A stretch of 64,000 bases of DNA from Andrena cerasifolii (GCF_050908995.1 NC_135118.1:5394001-5458000); one strand, 5' to 3'; positions 23,175 to 35,609 are shown, counted from the first letter of the stretch. The notes: generated by a model not told the origin, from the letters alone. Translations and numbers: made by a program.

Positions 23175-23880
23175 AAAACATTTCACGCTTACGAACTAAT
23201 TAAACTCGGTGGAATCATATAGTTTAGGTAGTTTATAAGCAGATGATACACTTCCAGATCGATGAAAGAATTAGTTCCTGTATAGGACACGCATCTAGCT
23301 CAAATTCTTCACCGCGCACACACACTTCTCTGCGTTCTTGATGTTATATGTCAAAAACGAAATATTTCCCCAAGGTTTGACGCATACCACCTGAAAGGGC
23401 ACAAAATAAGCTGCAAATACTGAGTTTTTGATTAAAATCAGACGATACTTTGTTGGGAAATGCAATTCTTTTTGAATTTTCTACACACGAGCAAACCGAA
23501 AAAACGCGTAAAATATATTTAAAAATATATATATGATACATAAAACTTATATCATTAGACAGCTTTATGTTTTTGTGATTTTTTGGCTCCAGTAGCGTCT
23601 CGATATGTTGATTTAGTTAAAAGTTATGACTTTCGATGCGTTTGGTGGCCAGCGCACTTTGACCCCCTCCCCCTCCCCTTCCTGTGGTCCTGCGGCAAAT
23701 GTAAGGGGTGGAATCGATCACCCGAATATCAATTTATTAATGTGCAAAACTTTAGGCAAATCCGTTTTGGGTACTTTTATAGGGTTTTTGAATGCGGTCC
23801 TTTAAGCAACAAAAATGAGGTGACAGGCACCAAAAACTTAAATAAACATCTCTTCGTAAGTAAATAAATTTTCCTATCTT
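23175..23880. other. Gene-free spacer
   Basis: It contains a C-rich run at 23660-23690. Frames 23344-23541 and 23583-23867 have no supporting features. Confidence 0.4.
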
Positions 23881-23887
23881 ACCTCGT

Positions 23888-24052
23888 ATGTGGGGCAAGA
23901 TGGGACTACTGTGGGGGCAAAATGAAACATGAAGAAACATCATAAAGAAAAGAAATTGAAAGTGTTCACGTGTATACTGTAGTGTCTTCCATTTTTTTAT
24001 AAACAATGCTTTCCCACCTTACCCCGCCAGTCCGTCTTGCCCCACGTCCCCC
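23888..24052. mobile_element. Small MITE with GTGGGGCAAGA ends
   Basis: TGTGGGGCAAGATGGGACTA at the left is mirrored by CCAGTCCGTCTTGCCCCAC at the right. The ends resemble the G-rich termini of the pogo-like family at 56473 but are not identical. No coding. Confidence 0.55.
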
Positions 24053-24392
24053 TGCCTCTAGTATTGAATGATATATAAAAATATGTGTTTAGAAAAAGCC
24101 CAATTATAACATTCATTTCTCCGATTGATTAGGTCAAATTTTTCTTAGCTGCTGTTTACAGTTTTGGTTGCTAATTGCTACTGTTGCTAGTAGCAGCAAC
24201 TGCTGGTTGTTACTGACCCTCTTAATTCTTAATAATTATTCGCTCTGCCTTTAGTAACTCCATACAAATCTCCAACGATCGACAAATATTTCAAACAGTT
24301 GAAGAAAATCAATAGACCGCAGTTTTGCTCCAAATTATGTGGCAGATAAAGTGCTGGCTTTGATCGTCATCAAACATTGGCATTTCAGAAAT

Positions 24393-24870
24393 CAGAGTTG
24401 GACACGATTCGATTTCGATTTGGTTCAAATAATAAATAATGACTAATCGTTAATTTGCTACAAACGGATAAGAACTTACTGCAATCCCTTACAAAGACGA
24501 CTAATTTGTGGACAAATAATTATTTATTTATTAACGCGATATCAACGTTATAAATAACCATAACTATTTGCGAAAACAGTACAAGCTTACCAGTCAATCA
24601 ACAATAGAAACTATCAATTCGTCTCACTATTCCAATAATTTTACCGTACTAATTTAAAGAAATTATTCCATACAGCACTGATGAATTATTCAACTAATTT
24701 CGGAATAATTATTCAAATAAATTATTCGCTAAAATACCGACGAATACTTCAGGAAATGCTGCAGAACGATCTATTACGAATAACGAATAATTATCATTAA
24801 AGAGAATTCATTTGGAAAATTATCTAAAATAAAGTACATTCGAAACAACTCGAACGATACCCCAACTCTG
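24393..24870. mobile_element. hAT element relic, 8-bp TSD
   Basis: It begins CAGAGTTGGACACGATTCG and ends GATACCCCAACTCTG. The flanks TCAGAAAT (24385-24392) and CCAGAAAT (24871-24878) differ at one position. The interior is AT-rich with many ATTATTC and CGAATAA words. It defines the termini of the CAGAGTTGGG family found truncated at 2200, 10903 and 61531. No transposase frame survives. Confidence 0.8.
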
Positions 24871-24878
24871 CCAGAAAT

Positions 24879-26407
24879 ATAGTCTCGACCTGTAAAAAAC
24901 TTGGCGCAACATTAATCATCGAATTAATCGGTAAAGAACCACCCACGTTGTTGACAATTGCACGATCTCAACCCTCTGCCCCGCTCCTCGAGCAGCGCGT
25001 GCAATGACGTGCCCGTGCAACTGAAATAAATCAGATTGCAAACAACGCCCGAACCCATAACCCGGCACCTGTTAATTACACCATCGGGTTTAACCGGAAT
25101 TAATTCCGAGAAAGCGTTAGCCTCGTCGTAAACGGGCGACAGCACGTCGAGGGGGTGTCTGGCGACAGTGAGCACGAGCTCACGGGCCCACGTTTCACCG
25201 TGCCGTAAGTAACTGCCGCGCCAGGCAGACATCACCGGCGTTAATTGCATAAATTATTAACGTTACTATTGCGACGGTAACGTCGGAGCTACTCCAACGA
25301 CGACTGCACACGAAGTTCCCAAATCGAGACGTGAAAAACTAATGTCAAACCCGTCACGTGATTCCGGGCCAATGTCGGGTTGTCAGCCAGCGCTTCCCTG
25401 TTTTCAAGCTCGATTGAAAAATAATTGATGGAATGTAGGATGATCATATCATGGGATTGGAGCGAAGCAATTTTATAATTGCTCCGCTTCTGCTGCGCTC
25501 CGACATCACTGTCAGCCGACATTCGTCAGCGTTTATAAAAAAAAAAAGGGTAAAATTCAGATAATAAAAAAAAATAATCTGGAGCAGTAAAAATTCTCCC
25601 TGCTCCGGCTCCGCTCTTGTTCCGGGCAGAACCCCATTGCCCCACTGCTCCGCGCTCCAGCACCGTGGTCCGCTCAAACGCTCTGCACGAAAGTACGAAA
25701 ACACAAATTCATACGCGCTTTTCTGTCGAGCTACAGCCCTTCAAATAAGTGACCCATTATAGAAACTGGTTGGAATTGGCTTTCTCGAGCTCGTGAAACT
25801 TCATTCTCCAAACTTCGTTTTATTAGGCGGGCGCTGGCTGTTTCTGCGAGGTGCTTACAAACAGCTGCACAGGTTTTCTAGGCTAAACAACATAGCAGCC
25901 GGGATAACTTTCCTGAACACCTAATTTCACGGACACCCTGTGTACACGCGGCACATGCGAGGGGGGAAGTTTGAACGCCGGCGGAGCACAACGAAGAGTT
26001 GTCGCGCGGAAGAGTTCTGCTAAGATTCCACGGCGGAAGCAACCAGAGTGAAACGAGTCGCCTCGGTTGCCACTCTGAATGTTGACGATTCTTTTCAGAG
26101 TTTGAACGACGGCGGGGAAGGCCTCGGCATAATTCAGTCGCGATTACTCGCCCCGTCTTGTTTACAGACGCGGACCAAGGATACGCTGTTATTATCCGAG
26201 GCAGCGCCGGAGTGGCGAGCTGCTCTTCAGCGCGAATGCTCGGGGTCGGGCGAACAGAGAGAAACTAGCTACGGCTGCCTTTTAATGAATTCGTATTACG
26301 AACTACCTTTTTTTCACGTCAACCATGCCACTGAAAATAATTTCTTTCCTCGTAGGTAGACGGCTTGTAGTGGATTTAGAGTGTGTTTACTGCGGCGTAG
26401 GTGAAGG
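24879..26407. other. CpG-containing spacer
   Basis: It holds the third copy of the TAATTGCATAAATTATT motif (25242) and a GCTCCG-rich imperfect repeat at 25470-25690 (GGAGC and GCTCC words on both strands). Frames 24924-25250 and 26048-26359 are unsupported. Confidence 0.4.
25242..25272 (+). promoter_or_regulatory. Candidate conserved motif, copy 3
   Basis: TAATTGCATAAATTATTAAC then GTTACTATTGC agrees with the 18303 copy at all but a few positions over 30 bp. No transposon termini bound either copy, so shared regulatory use is one explanation and an old repeat is the other. Confidence 0.35.
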
Positions 26408-26415
26408 GGTAATAC

Positions 26416-27217
26416 CAGGGATCCGAACCGCCTAGTAACCCTAACCCTTACCCGGTTAACCAAGGAAGGTTTCTGTAACCCATGCTAACCGCGAGGGAAC
26501 GGTTCTTAAATTCTAGAAAGAACCGAAGTAACCGGGTTAACCCGCTACGAGCGGGTTACTAGTAAAATAAGACAGTCTAGCCTAGTGTAGACTTGTGTAA
26601 AAATTGTCCGATTTACATGACATTTGGTATGATTTTCATCAGGACGACATAAGGAATCCATTGGTGTCACTTCCATATCGATACGATAAAGAATAAAGAA
26701 TTTCTTACTACGCTGAAATGGATATTTCTCATTTTCACCCCTTAACTGCGGGGCGCCAACCGCAATTCGCTGCGGTCGGCCGAGGATTCATACCCGATTC
26801 AGAAAAAAATAATTCTTTAGTCTTTATCGTATCGATATGGAAGTAATGTCGATGGATTCCTTATGTTTTGCCGATGATAATCATACTAAATTTCATGCAA
26901 ATCGGACTATTATTAACAAAGTCAACTTGAAATTATATAAATCAATTTTTCATGTGATTTCCTTCATTATGGTCCGAATCACGTCGTTCTTGGTGTCAGT
27001 TTCATTGGCGAAAGATCTGATTAGAAATGTAGGAAGTCGAAGATTTCTCACTTCTTAATACGCACTCCAACCCCTGTATTCTTCCAATATTACTGTAACC
27101 GCATTAACCCGGTCAACCCGGTTAGTCGGGTTACAGAGGAATTCTGTTACCCGGTTAGGCGGGTTAGTCGGCGGTACGGCGTACCGAACCGGGTACGGGT
27201 TAGGGTTCGGTTCCCTG
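26416..27217. mobile_element. hAT-type element with TAACCC-rich arms and internal hairpin
   Basis: It begins CAGGGATCCGAACC and ends GGTTCGGTTCCCTG. The flanks GGTAATAC (26408-26415) and GGTAATGC (27218-27225) are an 8-bp duplication with one mismatch. Both arms carry GGTTAACCCG-like words. The middle is another inverted repeat (AAGGAATCCATTGGTGTCAC near 26651 with GTCGATGGATTCCTTATG near 26848). The TAACCC words are not insect telomere (TTAGG). The 26837-27058 frame is a shadow of the arm. Confidence 0.75.
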
Positions 27218-27346
27218 GGTAATGCAGCGTAGAATTGTCGATTTCATTAAATCATGTTTTATTAAAAATTTTGGGAACAAGGAAGCTGCAAGCTCTTTGC
27301 TGAAAGTGGAACCCCCCTCCATAAACATGACACATGTATGAATGAA

Positions 27347-27495
27347 GCTAATTCCCTTTAATTCACGAAAAAAGTTGTCACGCAAAGATTGTGAGATCAT
27401 CTTTGCTAATTCCAATTGTACCTTTAATTCACGAAAAACGTTAAAAACATTCTCAGGCAAAGATTGTGAAATCAACTTTGCTAATTCCAATTGTA
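27347..27495. repeat. Two-copy 75-bp tandem repeat
   Basis: The block TTTAATTCACGAAAAA, GGCAAAGATTGTGA, CTTTGCTAATTCCAATTGTA occurs twice in a row. It creates overlapping open frames on both strands (27200-27545) with repeated peptides, but the minus-strand one starts with GTG, not ATG, so I do not call a gene. Confidence 0.7.
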
Positions 27496-29100
27496 TTCTC
27501 GTTCTCCGTTCGAACACTGATTCCTCTGTCACTTTTTATACTTGACGTTCCTTTATTGGCCACAAATCAGTTCAGTGCTCAGATTTTCAGCTTCGGTTTT
27601 AAGGAATTAGCGGGCATTGTATAAGAAAAAACTATGAAGTCGACTTGAAACAAAATGTTTCATATCACTAGTGCTGCGACCAATCGCGGGTAGATCTCGC
27701 CTTAAGACGGCGAGAAGGTGCAAGGACACCCCCGCATCTGCGTTGCACGTGAGGGCGCGTTAACCGGCGACACTTCCAGAGGTGCCCATGAGGCTGCCAG
27801 AAGCGTTGGCCTACCTTTGCATTTGCGGCGACCTTCTCACTTTGAGTGCCAAGTGACAAATTGTTTAGTGAAGTGTGCAACGCAGATGTGAGGACCCCAG
27901 GAATGCTTACTAATAAATCAGTCCCTCTAACGGTTAATGAAAGCCCGTGACTATTTTTTCTCCGCGAATCTATGCAACGCCGAACAGACCTGTTAACGAA
28001 TGACATCTGTGGATGAACCGCCCTTTTGATGTTTTCGACTTAATCTGCAGAGTAAGAAAACGTCATTCAGCAAAACTTTCTCAGCAAGTAGTCAATCGTT
28101 CCAATCATGGTTAAGAGATGTCAAAACTTTAGAGTTAAACACTTAATTATACTCATTTGCATGCTCCTTCTATGGTTCCGTGTCAGTTTCTGCGATAATT
28201 TCGAGAATGCAAAGTGTGACATGAAATTTTAGGTTTCAATGCCATGTTGCTAATTCGGAATACCGAAGGTGAAGGTAATTTGGAATAGTTCAAAGCTTAA
28301 CGATGCTTCTGTTTCACGCGCAACAGCTACCGCCGCGTCGGTTTGGGCCAGCGCTGACCATTTATAGGTATTTACCTAAGATTGGTCCTATATTGTGATT
28401 TTTGAGCCTGGTTAAATCGTAAGAGCAAATAATTTTATTATCTACATGGTTTCTTGAGTGTATAAAGTGAAGGTAAATTGTAGTACCGGTAGTCCAAATT
28501 ACCTGCACCTTAACGAAATCGATGCTTACTGTCATTTTTCATTTAGGCCAAAGTTTCAGTTACTTTTTCTTTTTTATTATGTAGCGGTTTATTCACTACT
28601 TCGCCTCCATATTGGAGACGCAACTTTTCGGTTGCTCGCGCCGTTTAGAGTAATAAATTGTTAGTTCACTGTTTCGCTGAGTATCACCTTTTCTCGCGTA
28701 TTAAAAGGAGTGTGGTGAAAGAGACCTTAGTTTTCATTATTCCATTCACCCCTCAATTATTACTGAGAGTTTGAAATATAAAAGTTTCATTTGTTCCCAA
28801 CCGCTGCCGAAAATTTTTATTCGTCTTAAACTAACTGGTATTCCAAATATACTTCCTCTATATAAACGTATATCCAAGGATTTGTTAAATTTTTACAAAC
28901 TGTTGATCCTACAGGTCTTTGAAATATAGTGTTGACAGCTTTTCAATAAATTATAATTGTATAGAGAGAACTAAGAAATGTTGAGAAAACTGCGGTTTAT
29001 TTGAGATAGAGGATAGAAAATGAAGTGATACAGTTAATAGAGACGTTACAGTTTCGTGCGAATGTTGGCGAGATAGGAGATACTACTGGTCTGTATAACC
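27496..29100. other. Gene-free spacer
   Basis: No paired ends were seen. A GC-rich patch lies at 27680-27850. Frames 27668-28006 and 28458-28664 are unsupported. Confidence 0.4.
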
Positions 29101-29129
29101 GAGCACTCGGGTCGGTCACGAGAGCGAGA

Positions 29130-29149
29130 GTGTGTGTGTGTGTGTGTGT
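29130..29149. repeat. (TG)n microsatellite
   Basis: About ten TG units, 55 bp before the large GA block. Confidence 0.85.
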
Positions 29150-29204
29150 TAGTACGAAATCAATCAGCTGTTTGAGAATGTCGAGGTTTCTTGCGGCTGA
29201 AGTG

Positions 29205-29205
<1 letters not shown>

Positions 29206-29246
<41 letters not shown>

Positions 29247-29405
29247 AGGAGAGAGAGATGGATAGAGAGAGAGAGAGAGAGCGAGAGCGAAGGAGAGAGA
29301 GATGGATAGAGAGAGAGAGAGAGAGAGAGACGGATAGAGAGAGAGAGAGAGAGCGAAGGAGAGAGAGATGGATAGAGAGAGAGAGAGAGCGAAGGAGAGA
29401 GAGAT

Positions 29406-29438
<33 letters not shown>
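29206..29438. repeat. (GA)n microsatellite with higher-order structure
   Basis: GA runs are interrupted by GCGAAGGAGAGAGAGATGGA plus TAGAGAGA modules, repeated about five times, so the array is a compound minisatellite of roughly 45-bp units. It is pure purine on one strand. The long Arg/Glu and Ser/Leu frames across it are artefacts. GA arrays can bind GAGA-factor proteins in insects; no evidence for that here. Confidence 0.9.
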
Positions 29439-29440
<2 letters not shown>

Positions 29441-32250
29441 TTTGCCGAGGCAATAACTGTTGAACTAAGGAACTGATAAAAATGAGCTTTTGGAAGCTTA
29501 CAGCGCAGACATAAGAATACCTAATAAAAATTATTTCAGTTAAGAAAAGCTAATTTTTTACGATTTGTTTTGCAATTGTTCTTAACAAATGTAATTTTAG
29601 AATACCAGGGGACTATTGAAATATTTAAAAAAAAAATGAGTATGTAGTCCTGTTTGCCCTCTTTACGGTGCTTTCAGAAATGCGGGCACTTTAAAATTGG
29701 CCAGCACACCGGTTCGATTGGAACGCTGCGGCGAAGCACACCGGCTCGCCTGGCTGAGCCGTGAGGTAAATGGTAAGTATTTGAAAAAAGTGAAAGAGTC
29801 GCGAAACAAAGGTGGCTTGCAGTTCTTTAAATGGCACCCTATATATTTGATTGCCCGATATGAAAGCGACTGCCAAGACAAATTCAACCAGATAGTAGGT
29901 ATACTATGACCTTCAAGGCCGCGCAAGATCAGGAATGAAGAAAAATATATTTACAAACTATCTATCTAGCAAATTTCCACAGTTATAATTTATTGAAAAA
30001 GGTCAACACTATATCAAAGAGGACATATAATAATAAGAGGCGTCACTCCGGGCGGAACCTTTGAAGTCCCTACTTGACTTTGGCATTTAAATTCGAGCGG
30101 GATATTCGAATCGACTAAATGTACCTTATCGCAATTTGCTGATTATTTGCCTAAGTTTATCGTGGTTTACCGATCATTGCCGACTGGGCATTTAAATTGG
30201 TTGTCTAGTGATTTCCCTAGTTTATATCTGTCCTCGTCGAGTGACGCCTCTTATTATATCTCCTCTTTGACTATATTTCAAAGATCTGTAAGATCCACTA
30301 TTGTTTTTTACACGTTTATATATCACTAAAGACTACAACATATCCAAGTTTCAGCAAAATCCGAAATGTTACTTCAAAGAGTGTCCGAGTTCGTGTGGAA
30401 GGACCCAGGACCAAACTTATCAGTTATCTCTGATTCAATTGAAGTACACAGAGCAAGAAGTTTGAGATCTCTTTTCGGAACTAAAGTTGCCCAGCGCGCA
30501 ACGATGGCAATATGTTATATTCTTGTCTGTTCTTGAGTCCTAACGGAGGAGATTTCCTGGGCGCTATTGTACAAACGCTTCAAATTCAAGGATCTAATTT
30601 GTGCAGCACAGTTTAAATGGTCCACAGCACTCTCAGATTCTACACTTGTTGGCCGGGTAGGCATTAAGAAATCATATGCCATTCATAGTATATATTTTCT
30701 CCTTACTTTTTCTACTTGAAAATACGTCCATTTTTTCATGACTGATTCAGATTCTTAGTTTTCCTTTGGATCGGAGTTGGTTCTTCGTGAGATACTTCGG
30801 TTTTCGTCTTTATTAGTAATTGAAGTTTTTTTTTACTGATAACGTAGTAGATATCGATGGAATTAATGAACGCATATATGCGCTATATTGCTATATGTAA
30901 TTTATCGAATTACCGGTAAAAATTTTAGGGTATTTCTCGCGATTTACCGGGAAAATTAGGTATTGCAATCCCTACACGAGTCGTCCAGTAATACAGTCGC
31001 GTGCTTACATATTTTATTCACCACTTACACCTATTTATATTAAATTGAATTTTATTTACTATCAACTAGGCCTGAATCCTTTATCAGACCTCCATCCTCG
31101 CGTCCCATTCGCCCAAGAATTCGAGCAACCACCAGAAGAAATCCTACATATATAAAATCCACAGTTGAAGAAATCGAATAATTTACATACAGTGTTAACA
31201 TTCATTAACCGCCTATACCGGAAAGGGTCTACTATTATACTCTAATTAACGAGTACCTCAAACTGGCAAAGTAAAAATCACACGTGGCTAGGTCTCCCCG
31301 TAAGTGATGGAAAAAGAAAAAAGCTGCGCACGGGTCTAAACTGGCCCAGCATGGGCCCCAGAAGCGTCAGCCTTCCGAAAATTAACCTACATACTTCGCA
31401 CTTAATTTACGGATCAATATTGATCGGACACTTTTTCTTCGTGTTAATGAACCCTACATGCTCCCAAATTGTTCAACCCTTTTCTCAGATCAGCCTGTGT
31501 AGTACCGTCGATCGGGGTGAACACTTCCTCATTAGTAAGGCTATCGCTGAAGGCGTTCAACTGGTCCCCGAGTGAAAGAAAAATAGAAACAATTGGATGA
31601 GGGGCTGGAGAAACGATGGAAATAAACGGCGTGCTGTAGTCAATAATCGGGTTAGTGTTTTCGCGCTGGTGATCCCGACTACTCCCCATTGTCCTGGCGA
31701 TAATTTACCAGGCCCCTGTCGAACGGTGGCTGGGCTGCATTAATCAGCGTCCGAGTAAAGAGCGCTCGCAGCCCCGTGGCCACAGTTCAAGGAAGGATCG
31801 ACTTTATCAACGACTTTATCAGGATAATCGAATGGAGTCGGCCAACCGAACTCTCCAGCAAGGATGTACCACCCTGACGAAGTGGCGGGCTATCGGGCGA
31901 CGAGCCTGACGAAGCGACTATTTCCGTACCTGTACGAAGCCATCGTAAATCACAATCGACAGACCCACCAATTCGACTCCAGTAAAAATTTGTTTCTTTC
32001 ACAGCGGCTGCGAGCGGTGTTTGCGCATCGCGATGGGACCAGTGATGGATGAAGTTCTACCACGGAATACCCTTAAGGTGCAATTAAAGCGGGACCTTGA
32101 TTACGAGTAGAAACGCGGTTGCTACTGGTCCTGGAAGGGCTCAAGGGGTTAGACTACTGTAAAACGTAAGAGTCGTATTTTTTTTCTCGCTTAAATATTA
32201 GTTTGGAATCTCTAGAATGACATGCAAAAGGTTTGAAATGTTAATATACC
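29439..32250. other. Gene-free spacer
   Basis: Single-copy-looking DNA. Only 30318-30408 recurs, at 43441-43532. TGGCACCCTATATATTTG near 29831 resembles the CACCCTGTATAT repeat end. Frames 31351-31575 and 31864-32052 have no family features. Confidence 0.35.
30318..30408 (+). repeat. Dispersed repeat D, copy 1
   Basis: CACTAAAGACTACAACATAT and then TCCGAGTTCGTGTGGAAGGA are matched at 43441-43532 (CACTAAAGATTACAACATAT and TCCGAGTTCGCATGGAAAGT). It is probably the interior of an old transposon; class unknown. Confidence 0.6.
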
Positions 32251-32253
32251 TTA

Positions 32254-32685
32254 AAAGGGAAGATCCCGAACCCGGAAATTCAAAAAATTCTGAAACTTTG
32301 TGAATATGTAGGGAATTACCTCCTGATTACAACGCAATTTTTGTTTGCTGCCCAAATTCACTCGAAGGGGGTGTAAATTAACCCCTGGAAATCTGGATAT
32401 TTTCTGATTTTGTGTTATAAATCGTGAACTGTAAAATATTTTTTTTTCCAAACGCTAGATCGAATTAAAAGAAGTAACTTTTGCCTTGAAACTTTTTTTG
32501 TATCTCTTACAGTTCGCGAGTTATAACACAAAATCGGAAAATAGCCGAATTTTCAGGGGTTAATTTTCCCCCCTTCGAGTGAATTTGGGCAGCAAAAAAA
32601 ATTGTATTGTAATCAGGAGGAAGTCCCCTACATATTCACAATGTTTCAGAATTTTTTGAATTTTCGGGTTCGGGATCTTCTGTTG
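32254..32685. mobile_element. Palindromic MITE family A, complete copy 2
   Basis: It has the same 432-bp organisation as 10470-10901, with left end AAAGGGAAGATCCCGAACC and right end GGTTCGGGATCTTCTGTTG. It is flanked by TTA on each side (32251-32253, 32686-32688). The shared length shows these are true copies rather than chance palindromes. Confidence 0.85.
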
Positions 32686-32688
32686 TTA

Positions 32689-34453
32689 ATTTTTGAGGTA
32701 CAGAGCCGAACGCACACTCGAATACTTTTCAAAAAGGTGTACATGGTTTCTCAATCTGTGTTAATGCAATTGTGACGAAATTTTACAGGCATCTTTCTTG
32801 CTACATTCTCTAAGCATTAACGGACCGTTTTTTGAAAATTCCTTCTTTACGGGAGTTACAGATGAATCATCCCAAAAATCGGCATCCTTTTCTTCAACAC
32901 GCTGTTATTCAACGAAATTTCAAAATATTAAAAAACGGACCCGTTACTGCTTAGGCATAACATTATAATTAATAGACAACTTTTGTTTTTTTGTTGTTAA
33001 CAATCCAAATTTAAGTTAGGAGGTACACCGCTTCAGAAAGACCATCAGTTCGGAGCCACCTCGTGATATGTATCTACATATTTTTCTTAATTTTTATAAT
33101 GGTTTGTGATGCTTTACAATATGCCAAAATCAAGTGCTAAACCACAATTCAATCGGCTGATTAGTTTGTCTACAATTTGCATCAGAAGATTGCCTATTTT
33201 TCAGGCCGTCAGAGTAGGCTACCACCTTGAGAAGTTAGTTCAGGGATTCTAGATGTTGTACAGGCACTTACGTGAACCAATTTTTAGCTGCTTCTGAATT
33301 TGGAGTTAGCCTTTCTTCCTACATGCGGTTTGTTTATTTTCAGGGTCCAGTGGTGTGCGAGTTGGAATTAAGTTTTGTCTGTAGTCGCGACGGCGGTCTG
33401 TACTGGCTTAATTGAAGACTGCTGCGAGAAGAAGGCAGCTCCATAATTTGCTAAGATTGAGTTACAGGTAACGTTGCATGTAAAACGAAATTCTGAATAT
33501 ATTGGTTAGTTATAAGGATGCTGGTGCTTGCTCCCTATCTGGATTCCATGGAAGAAGGGGCTGCAAATTTTGAAATTCATCCTGCCATAGAGAAAAGATA
33601 TCATTGCTTGGTAATAGTGTTAAATGCTGCGTTAGTGTGTAAATTTTAAGCGGTTAAATCTACTTTGAACATATGTCTAGAAATACTTTATTAACACTGC
33701 TTTTTATTAATTTTCCAAAAGTTAGTCCCGCAGTCTTGCTGCAAAGTTCTCAATTCAATTTATTATAGGATTCTCTATTAGCAACTGGCGCGGGGTTATT
33801 ACACCCCTGAAATGAATGTTGCATGAAGGGAAACTTTTAACGCGATGGAGCGAAAAATTATTCACTTATATAAATCTTAACTCCGCGTCGTAACTACTGT
33901 AAATCTTAATTTACAGACTTTAATTCAGCGAAGTACCTGACGTGTTTATAAAAATGCACATTCATCCTTTATATTATTCTTCTCCTTCTTAAGTTATAAA
34001 TGAAGTTGGAAAGCATTAAGCACTGAAACTGGGCGAATAAAACGTGAGGAGCAAAACGATGAAGCAGAGGAAAGTCCAGAAAGTAGAAACTCTCGTCACA
34101 GGTTAAGCTCAGGAAAGAAATTCATACCCATTTACGGTTTTACGAGGTAGGCTGCGGAATTCCTCTGGAATTCCTCTAACCCTGATTCTCAACGTCCTCG
34201 CCCTCTATTAAACCTGGGTGAAGCTGTTGCGGATTACAGAACGCTCCTACTTGTGCGGAATTCAAAGGTGATTCAATTTATATATATGATTCAAAGTAGC
34301 CGAGAACAGCCGTATTTGGGCTCATTTTCATCGGAAAAGCTTGACCCATCCATTCGTAGTATGTACTCTCGCGAGGATCAAGTAGAAAATACAAGAATTA
34401 AAATTTTCATTAATGTTGCCATATGTACCGAGGACCTTTTCCGCGGTACGTAT
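32689..34453. other. Spacer with one dispersed repeat
   Basis: 33406-33540 recurs at 55250-55390. A MITE-end-like fragment is near 33735. Otherwise nothing supported. Confidence 0.35.
33406..33540 (+). repeat. Dispersed repeat E, copy 1
   Basis: GGCAGCTCCATAATTTGC, GAAATTCTGAATATATTGGT and ATAAGGATGCTGGTGCTTGC match the 55250-55390 copy. Indels between the copies are not multiples of three, so the 191-codon minus-strand frame over the other copy is not conserved coding. Confidence 0.65.
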
Positions 34454-34575
34454 GTACAGCGTGTATAAAAAGTAGTGGACACCGCTTTCAGGGTTGAATC
34501 TACACTTCTGGATCGGTGAACATTTGTAGAAAAAATCATACCGCAAAATTGTTTATAACATTGAAAATTAATGCG
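34454..34575 (-). repeat. Dispersed repeat B, copy 2
   Basis: It is the reverse complement of 3567-3685, sharing TTTATAACATTGAAAATTAA and TGTATAAAAAGTAGTGGACA. A further CACCCTGTATAT end is at 34699-34710. Confidence 0.6.
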
Positions 34576-35141
34576 TCTTCGCTTTTCTTCCAGTCTTTTT
34601 GTCTCGGATTTATTTAGAATTCTTTGCCAGTTGTTTTTACTGTATAATCTAAATTTTTAAAATAATCTAGAGACGCGGTAGCCAAGTACGTGTTTCGACA
34701 CCCTGTATATTTCGACTGTCGCTACCGCTATCATTTACTCGTCGCCCGGCTAATTCAACCTAACCTGAAACTTATTTCTTTAATATCTCATCACGCCTGC
34801 AATATTTTCTAAATTTAAAGGCATTTGTCTTGTGTAAACCGCATATAAGCTTTCGAATAAGACCAATTTCAGTAAAATCGGTCCACGCATGACAGAGATA
34901 TCGTAATATCGTCTCATGAATCAGTTGGAAACGGTAAGATTTTTCTTCTGATTCTGATTCTTCTTCTCCGGTCAAAATTTTCGTCGACACCTTCAGCCAA
35001 AAAGGAACTAACACATGTTTCGTTCGTCAATCGCTATCTTCACTATGCAATCTACTCCAAATTTTCACAGCTTACCGTCAAGTTATAACCAAGTTACAAA
35101 CGTGTTTTTACAAATATGTATCGTTGTAAATATTATATTTT

Positions 35142-35609
35142 TTAAGAAGTGGCCAAAATTAGTACAATAATCGTCATCCAGACAGACTGGACATTCATAA
35201 GAAATTGTTTCACAGCATTATTTCGTCGCAAGAAAGAATATATAAAATCTTGTCCTGGCATATTGTCTTTAAAGTAACGGATATTTACTCCTTCTTTATC
35301 GAGATATTTTTTAACCATTACTTTCATGTCAAATGGGTTTAAAGGGTAACCCCATGTAGCCACCGGCAACATTGTATTTACTATAACTTTTTCTTCATCA
35401 GTGCTTAAAGTAGTTGGATGCCCCACACGCTTGGTACAAGAACGTTTCAAATGCTTTTGAATAGTACCTCTACTTATATTATATTTTTTACTAGCTTGCT
35501 GTTGAGACATTCCAGTTCTAACATCAGCTAAAGCTTTGTCAAGATCGGAACCTATAAATGCTTTATACTTCCTCTTCCCGGTAGTCGCTGTATAAGATCT
35601 ATGTAGGCA
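35142..35609 (-). pseudogene. Pipsqueak-HTH transposase N-terminus, truncated (pogo-like)
   Basis: The minus-strand frame is open from about 35609. After a basic stretch (GKRKYKAF) comes a helix-turn-helix of the psq type: KALADVRTGMSQQQASKKYN, ISRGTIQKHL. A second DNA-binding segment follows: GHPTTLSTDEEKVIV, then GYPLNPFDMK, MPGQDFIYSFLRRN. This order is typical of pogo/Tigger/CENP-B-like transposases, where a DDE domain should come next. Here the frame loses similarity after RRNN and stops at 35142, so no catalytic domain remains. The first in-frame ATG is at 35510, inside the motif, so the start lay upstream. It is probably a dead transposon fragment rather than a domesticated gene. Confidence 0.7.

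Noticed and set aside
26440..27200. TAACCC words as internal telomere repeats
   Set aside because: They are irregular, lie within TIRs, and insects normally use TTAGG.
27200..27545. Repeated-peptide genes on both strands
   Set aside because: They come from a 75-bp tandem repeat and the minus-strand start is GTG.
29025..29476. Arg/Glu-rich and Ser/Leu-rich proteins
   Set aside because: Translation of a GA microsatellite.
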